Source: Malania oleifera | Taxonomy: Eukaryota; Streptophyta; Magnoliopsida; Santalales; Ximeniaceae | Assembly: GCF_029873635.1 (NCBI RefSeq) | Contig: NC_080421.1 | Location: forward strand, 3,596,001 to 3,660,000 | Direction of reading: 5' to 3' | Length of the DNA stretch: 64,000 nucleotides | In this document: in pieces, positions 59,470 through 64,000 of the stretch | Layout: every line of letters begins with the position of its first letter | Numbering within the stretch: the stretch's first letter is position 1 | The notes under the pieces: model-generated | Told to the model about the DNA's origin: nothing | Seen by the model: the letters and a program-made list of their open reading frames with translations, nothing else | Database searches by the model: none | Position numbers and translations under genes: made by a program

Positions 59470-62400
59470 GGTGCTGTGCTTAGATTTGTTAATTCCTTAA
59501 TTTATCTTTTAGGGTAACACCAGTCAACTATTTTAGTATTCTCATTTTGCAACATTTACCTTTTGGATAGGATACTTCTTAGTCACAGATGGTATTATAG
59601 TCATCTATCATTGCTAATTCTTAACAATCAAATATAGTATTTTCTTTAATATTAATCCTAAAATAATAAAAAATTACATTTCATGTATTTTGCATTGGCT
59701 GAAACGTGCTATAATGTCTGGCGCAAAGGGTCACAATCCTGCGTGGGTGAGCTAAACTCCAAAGAAATGTCCTCTGTTTGGTTTGCAGGCTGCAACTTGC
59801 CTGCATGAATTTGGAATCACTGGTCAACCATACGATGGCTAGTTCAATTTTGAGCCTTGTACATAGTGCCCGTGATGCTATCTGTGTTGGCCATGCCTAA
59901 AGTTATTATTTTAACCACAAGGAGGGGGAATTGTCTCTATAACTCTTTTAACTTATATTCTACGATCATCAATCAAAGATCATATATGAACAACAAACCT
60001 CATGGAATCTCATTTTACATAATCTAAGTTCAATCTAGTGATTTAAAAGGTGTTTCTCCGGTGATGCGTTTTGAGGCTAAAACACCCCAAGGCATGATAC
60101 AAAAGGCAAAAGTGTCCAAAGTCCAAAGGTATATGCAATTTGGAGTTGGGTATGTCTCAATAAAAAAAACTCGCATTTCACGCCTCAACAAATAAGGCAT
60201 ATGCATTTTGAACCCCACCACTTCTGCAAGTTTTAGAGCAGAAGTAGCTTCCTTGACATCAATGAATACTCTCCTTCCTTCAATCAATCTTCTTAGGTGA
60301 GACTCTTCTGATAGGATGACTGGGCTGTCATCTCTCTTCAGCCAATTGAGCACCAGGATTCCCTGTCTCTCTCTCTCTTTCTCTCAATTGTTGACCAACC
60401 TCAAATTTTATCCAGATCTGTGCCCTCGTCTTCTTAGGTGATCTTCTTCCCACGTTGAGTCCTAATTCAATCCTTTGAAACTCAACTGCTTCATATCTTG
60501 TTCAGATCTTTACACAGAAGTCTCTCTCATTTTCTCATTTCAGCAAACCTATATGTGTGTATGAGAAGAAGAGTCTAGAGATGCTATAGACAAGAGACGA
60601 GAGAGATAGAAGAGTTGTGGGATGGGATCTTCTATGGGATATGTTTCTTTTTACATTTTCAGGGACACGTGGCTCTTTTTAACCAAGAAAGGCAGATGTA
60701 TGTGGATTTCTGGAGTTCTGAATTTTGACCCCTCTTCAAGCTATTTAAGGTTAAAAATTATATAAGAAATTTTACTTTAGTTATTTTACGAAAATTTATA
60801 TATAGTTTAGTATTTATAATTTATGTATGTTTCTAATAAAAAATTAAATTCCCTAAAGGCTTATGCCTCAATGCCATGAGGCTCACGCCTCACCTAACCT
60901 GGGGTGAAACTCCTCACCTTACACCTTCAACTTTTAAAACAATGGTTATTTCACAACTAAAGTAAAAAGATAATAACTGAAAGTGGACCCTTGATGCAAT
61001 GTTGCAGCTGATTGTCATTGAAATTTCCCAAGCTCTTTGGCTATAGTCGTAATGCTAATCACTGTACCATTATGCATATTCTTAACATCTCTATATGTAC
61101 TATATAGGGGCTTTTTCGTAGAATCTACCATAGAAATTCCCTGTGTACCCTACAATAGACTTTCTCAAGATCAATACAAACCATGTGCAAGTCCCACTTC
61201 TTTTTCCTAAACTTTTTTGTAATCTCCTTTGTGTGTGTGTGTCTATGTGTTTATAAGAATGGAAAGTTTAAATCATTTTGTAAAATAAAAATATTCCTAT
61301 TTTTTAAACGTAATAAATTAAAAAAAACAATTAAATTCAACCAACATTAAATTACGTCCATATAAAGTATTTTTTAAAAATAAGTTAAGGTTTGAACTTT
61401 ATAAAAGTGTTCATTCAATTATTTAAAAAATGAATATAATAGTATCATAGATGTTAAATAAAGAAGTTATATCCTAAAAAAAAAGTATAATAGTTAACAT
61501 TTTTGACATGTTCTAAAACCTACTGTAAAGTGTTTGGTATTGTTAAAATAAATAATATATCACTCTATTCCCAAAAGATAAATAATAGGAATGGAATAAT
61601 AAACATAGAAGGCCCTCAAATAAGAAAGTTTAGATTTATTTAATATTATAATAAACTTAATAACTTACCATTCAATAGATAAAAAGAATTTTAATTTACA
61701 AATCAAAATTTATTTAAATATTTAACTATCAATCTATACACATATATTCACCCATACGTGCACATGTAGGAATTGTTTATCAAAATTATTAAATTCTATT
61801 CAAGGGCCCTCTTATACCACTTTAGGGTGTAAATTAAATATATTTTTTAATATTTTGTAAATTAAAAGCATGACTTGCTGTTCTAAAAAATTTTAAAAAC
61901 AATTTTTATTGAATTTTTGACATGTAAAATATGTGCATCTTGTAAAGTTAAATAACTAAAAAAAATTCTATAAACATAAAAATATGTTTATGTGTTGTCA
62001 AAAAAACATTACACTAGCACATTTGATTTTTTTCAGAATACCTTACACATTATATGCCTATCACTAACTTTAAAATAATATTCCTGCGCACACATTATAA
62101 TATCGTATTATGCTTTAGAATACTATATAAATTTTTCCTTCCAAAATTTAAAAACAATGTGATCTATGAATAAATATCTGATAAAGATCGAATCAACATA
62201 AGTTTATATGATAAGGTATTATTAATTAATTTAAAGCATCATATGGTAGTTACTGCAAAATCACATCATATTGAGTGCGTGTTTGTGTCATGTCCTTGAC
62301 ACTAACATTCTTTGGACGCTTCATCGACGTGTATCTAACACTTTATAAATGTGTTTATAGTTTTAAATAATATATTTCTAATGCTTTTTGACTCTCCTTG

Positions 62401-63963
62401 TGCATTTCTTTAGTAGTTCCTTCAACATATTTTAGACACAGCAATTCATTGTCACATGACTTTATTTTATTTCATTCATAAAAAATCATAATTGCGAAAA
62501 GAGCACGATAAAAAATGCATAGTTTTCAAAAAAATAAAAATAAATTTATTGACTTTTTTCAATGGAAGAAGTCATATTTTGGGAGTTTTACAAAATACAA
62601 AAATAAAAAAATGCACATTCATCTATTAAATTTTTTTTATATGGATAGCTCTGTACAAATATTAAAGTTGATGCTTGTCATAAGTAGTTTAATTTTAACT
62701 TATATGTTTCTATCGCATCTCGTCTATATTTTTAGTATTTTTATGTCCTTATATCTATGTTCTGATATTCGTGCTCATTTTTTATAATTGTAATGAGAAT
62801 ATAAGTTCCAATAAATAACTGTAAATATTTGTACTGTAACTTACAAACTTAATTAATAAATGTATTAATATAATATTTTTTGCATAAGGTCCACCACCTA
62901 GTCCGCTTACATTGACATATGTTACATTTCTCTTCTATTTTTTTATACATAATTACATATATATAATAACTTGACCATTCTTTATGATAAGCGATTAATC
63001 AACTTGACTTCTATATCTGTTTCAAGTTGTTATCTAACCTAGTCTCCTAAACTAGCTTCCTTACCTGTCCACATTCAAAATGATGCAAAAACTAAGTAAT
63101 ATTTGACACTGTACTCATGTGCTGACATAACATGCCACTCTGGGCCAACAACCTACCCCACCCATCCCTATTTTTCACTACACTCGGGCAGTGAAAGTGC
63201 AGAACGTCACTCGTAACTCGTAAGGGACATCTCCCAGCAAATATTTGGCAAGGATTCATATCATAGAGATCTAAGAAGTTTTACACTAACTGTCAACTAC
63301 AAAATGCAATCCTCTTCCTTTACCCAGGCTTGGTACCGGCTTTGTGAAAAAAGAAAAAAAAACTTGGTTGTCTACTCCCCAATGCAAGTTCAGCATCACA
63401 CTATTTTTCTGCTTCAAGAAACTAAATTCACCATGTCACATAATTCACCATGAAAAATTAGTTTTCTCCTATATTATTAGCTCCTCATTAATCATTTGTG
63501 GTTTGAGCACATTATAATCTAGCATCATCATCCTTTAAAGTGCCCTCTTCCCAATTTTGTTGTGTCAATCATTTCATTTTGCAGCCATATCTTTCAGGAA
63601 AGCATGGGAAATGTGTTTTGCTATCTTTCTTTTCTCTCTTCCCTTTTTTAAAAAGAAAACTGTTATCACTATTCTGCTATAATACTTGCAATTTAATTAT
63701 ACCTAATTTCCTTTATTTTACTTGATTGTTTAAGGTATTGCTGGCTGTAAAGAGGGTCCTCAAAAAGCTGTATCTTGTGTCATCTTTCTTGGTTCTAACC
63801 TCCTATCAACATATCTTCTGTAGGTCTAGTTCTGCATGAATCCATATATCCTTTCCTGAAAATCAAGAGATTACTAAATAATTTTGAATATCAAATCCAT
63901 GCATTATCAATGCAAAGCACCAACTAAGTTTTTAAAAATGTTTCTTCTTTTCTAATGTCTCAG
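59470..63963. other. Intron 1 of gene 3 or intergenic, right part
   Basis: About 4.5 kb. It has one 107-codon open frame on the minus strand (60030-60353, reading LRRLIEGRRVFIDVKEATSA in part) with no family that I recognise; the region around it, to about 60930, has GAGGCGTGA/TCACGCCTC words and is probably an old repeat. From 61250 to 62900 the DNA is AT-rich with nothing coding. Confidence 0.4.
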
Positions 63964-64000
63964 CATGTTGGTAAGTTTGGTCCATGGTTGCTTGGGCATC
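63964..64000 (+). CDS. Possible next exon of gene 3, cut by the window edge
   Basis: After TCTAATGTCTCAG the sequence reads HVGKFGPWLLGH in the phase left open by the first exon at 56379. It may start a membrane-associated segment. Only 37 bases are inside the window, so this is tentative. Confidence 0.45.

Noticed and set aside
60030-60353. 107-codon open frame on the minus strand as a gene
   Set aside because: No recognisable family, no splice context, and neighbouring sequence contains repeat-like GAGGCGTGA words. Kept only as a remark.

Overview
The window is nuclear DNA of a flowering plant, almost certainly a eudicot. It is AT-rich, the genes are intron-rich with GT-AG junctions, and the intergenic space is full of plant-type LTR elements, hAT-type MITEs, a tRNA-derived SINE family, a LINE piece and microsatellites. 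I cannot name the species from sequence alone.

Three host genes can be supported. (1) Minus strand, 11374-20521: a 13-exon, 443-residue multi-pass membrane protein of the heparan-alpha-glucosaminide N-acetyltransferase-like family (HGSNAT/DUF5009 type). (2) Minus strand, 36261-40067: a 13-exon, 386-residue peroxisomal NADH-dependent hydroxypyruvate reductase of photorespiration (HPR1), with the dehydrogenase Arg/Glu/His triad, a GxGxxG fold and a C-terminal SKL signal carried on a 23-bp last exon. One of its introns is GC-AG. (3) Plus strand, from 56056 to beyond the right edge: the first exon of a probably plastid-targeted protein that I do not recognise, followed by a very long intron holding a solo LTR. 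The genes are independent units; no operon-like link is implied. HPR1 acts in photorespiration, and the other two have no visible connection with it.

Layout. 1-8 kb: a truncated LINE split by a solo Gypsy LTR, then two more solo LTRs. 8-11.4 kb: plain intergenic DNA. 11.4-20.6 kb: the HGSNAT-like gene, with a tandem duplication in intron 5. 21.2-22.0 kb: two SINE copies head to head as an inverted pair. 24.6-26.9 kb: remnant of a Tat-like Gypsy element carrying a decayed fragment of a UBA2-type RRM gene and a 79-bp tandem repeat. 27.4-29.8 kb: nested hAT-type elements, one of which (28644-29787) has 12-bp TIRs, an 8-bp target duplication and a captured piece of a PLAT/LH2-domain gene. 34.3-35.0 kb: a TRIM. 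36.3-40.2 kb: HPR1. 40.2-44.5 kb: extremely AT-rich intergenic DNA with a partial SINE. 44557-53911: a complete-length but decayed Gypsy element with about 2.3-kb LTRs and a 5-bp target duplication. 56-64 kb: start of gene 3.

The best candidates for something not previously described are the gene-capturing hAT element, the palindrome arrays phased at about 21 bp in the solo LTRs, and the abrupt junction between an LTR-like piece and the UBA2 fragment. All calls were made by reading the sequence by eye; no database search was run.
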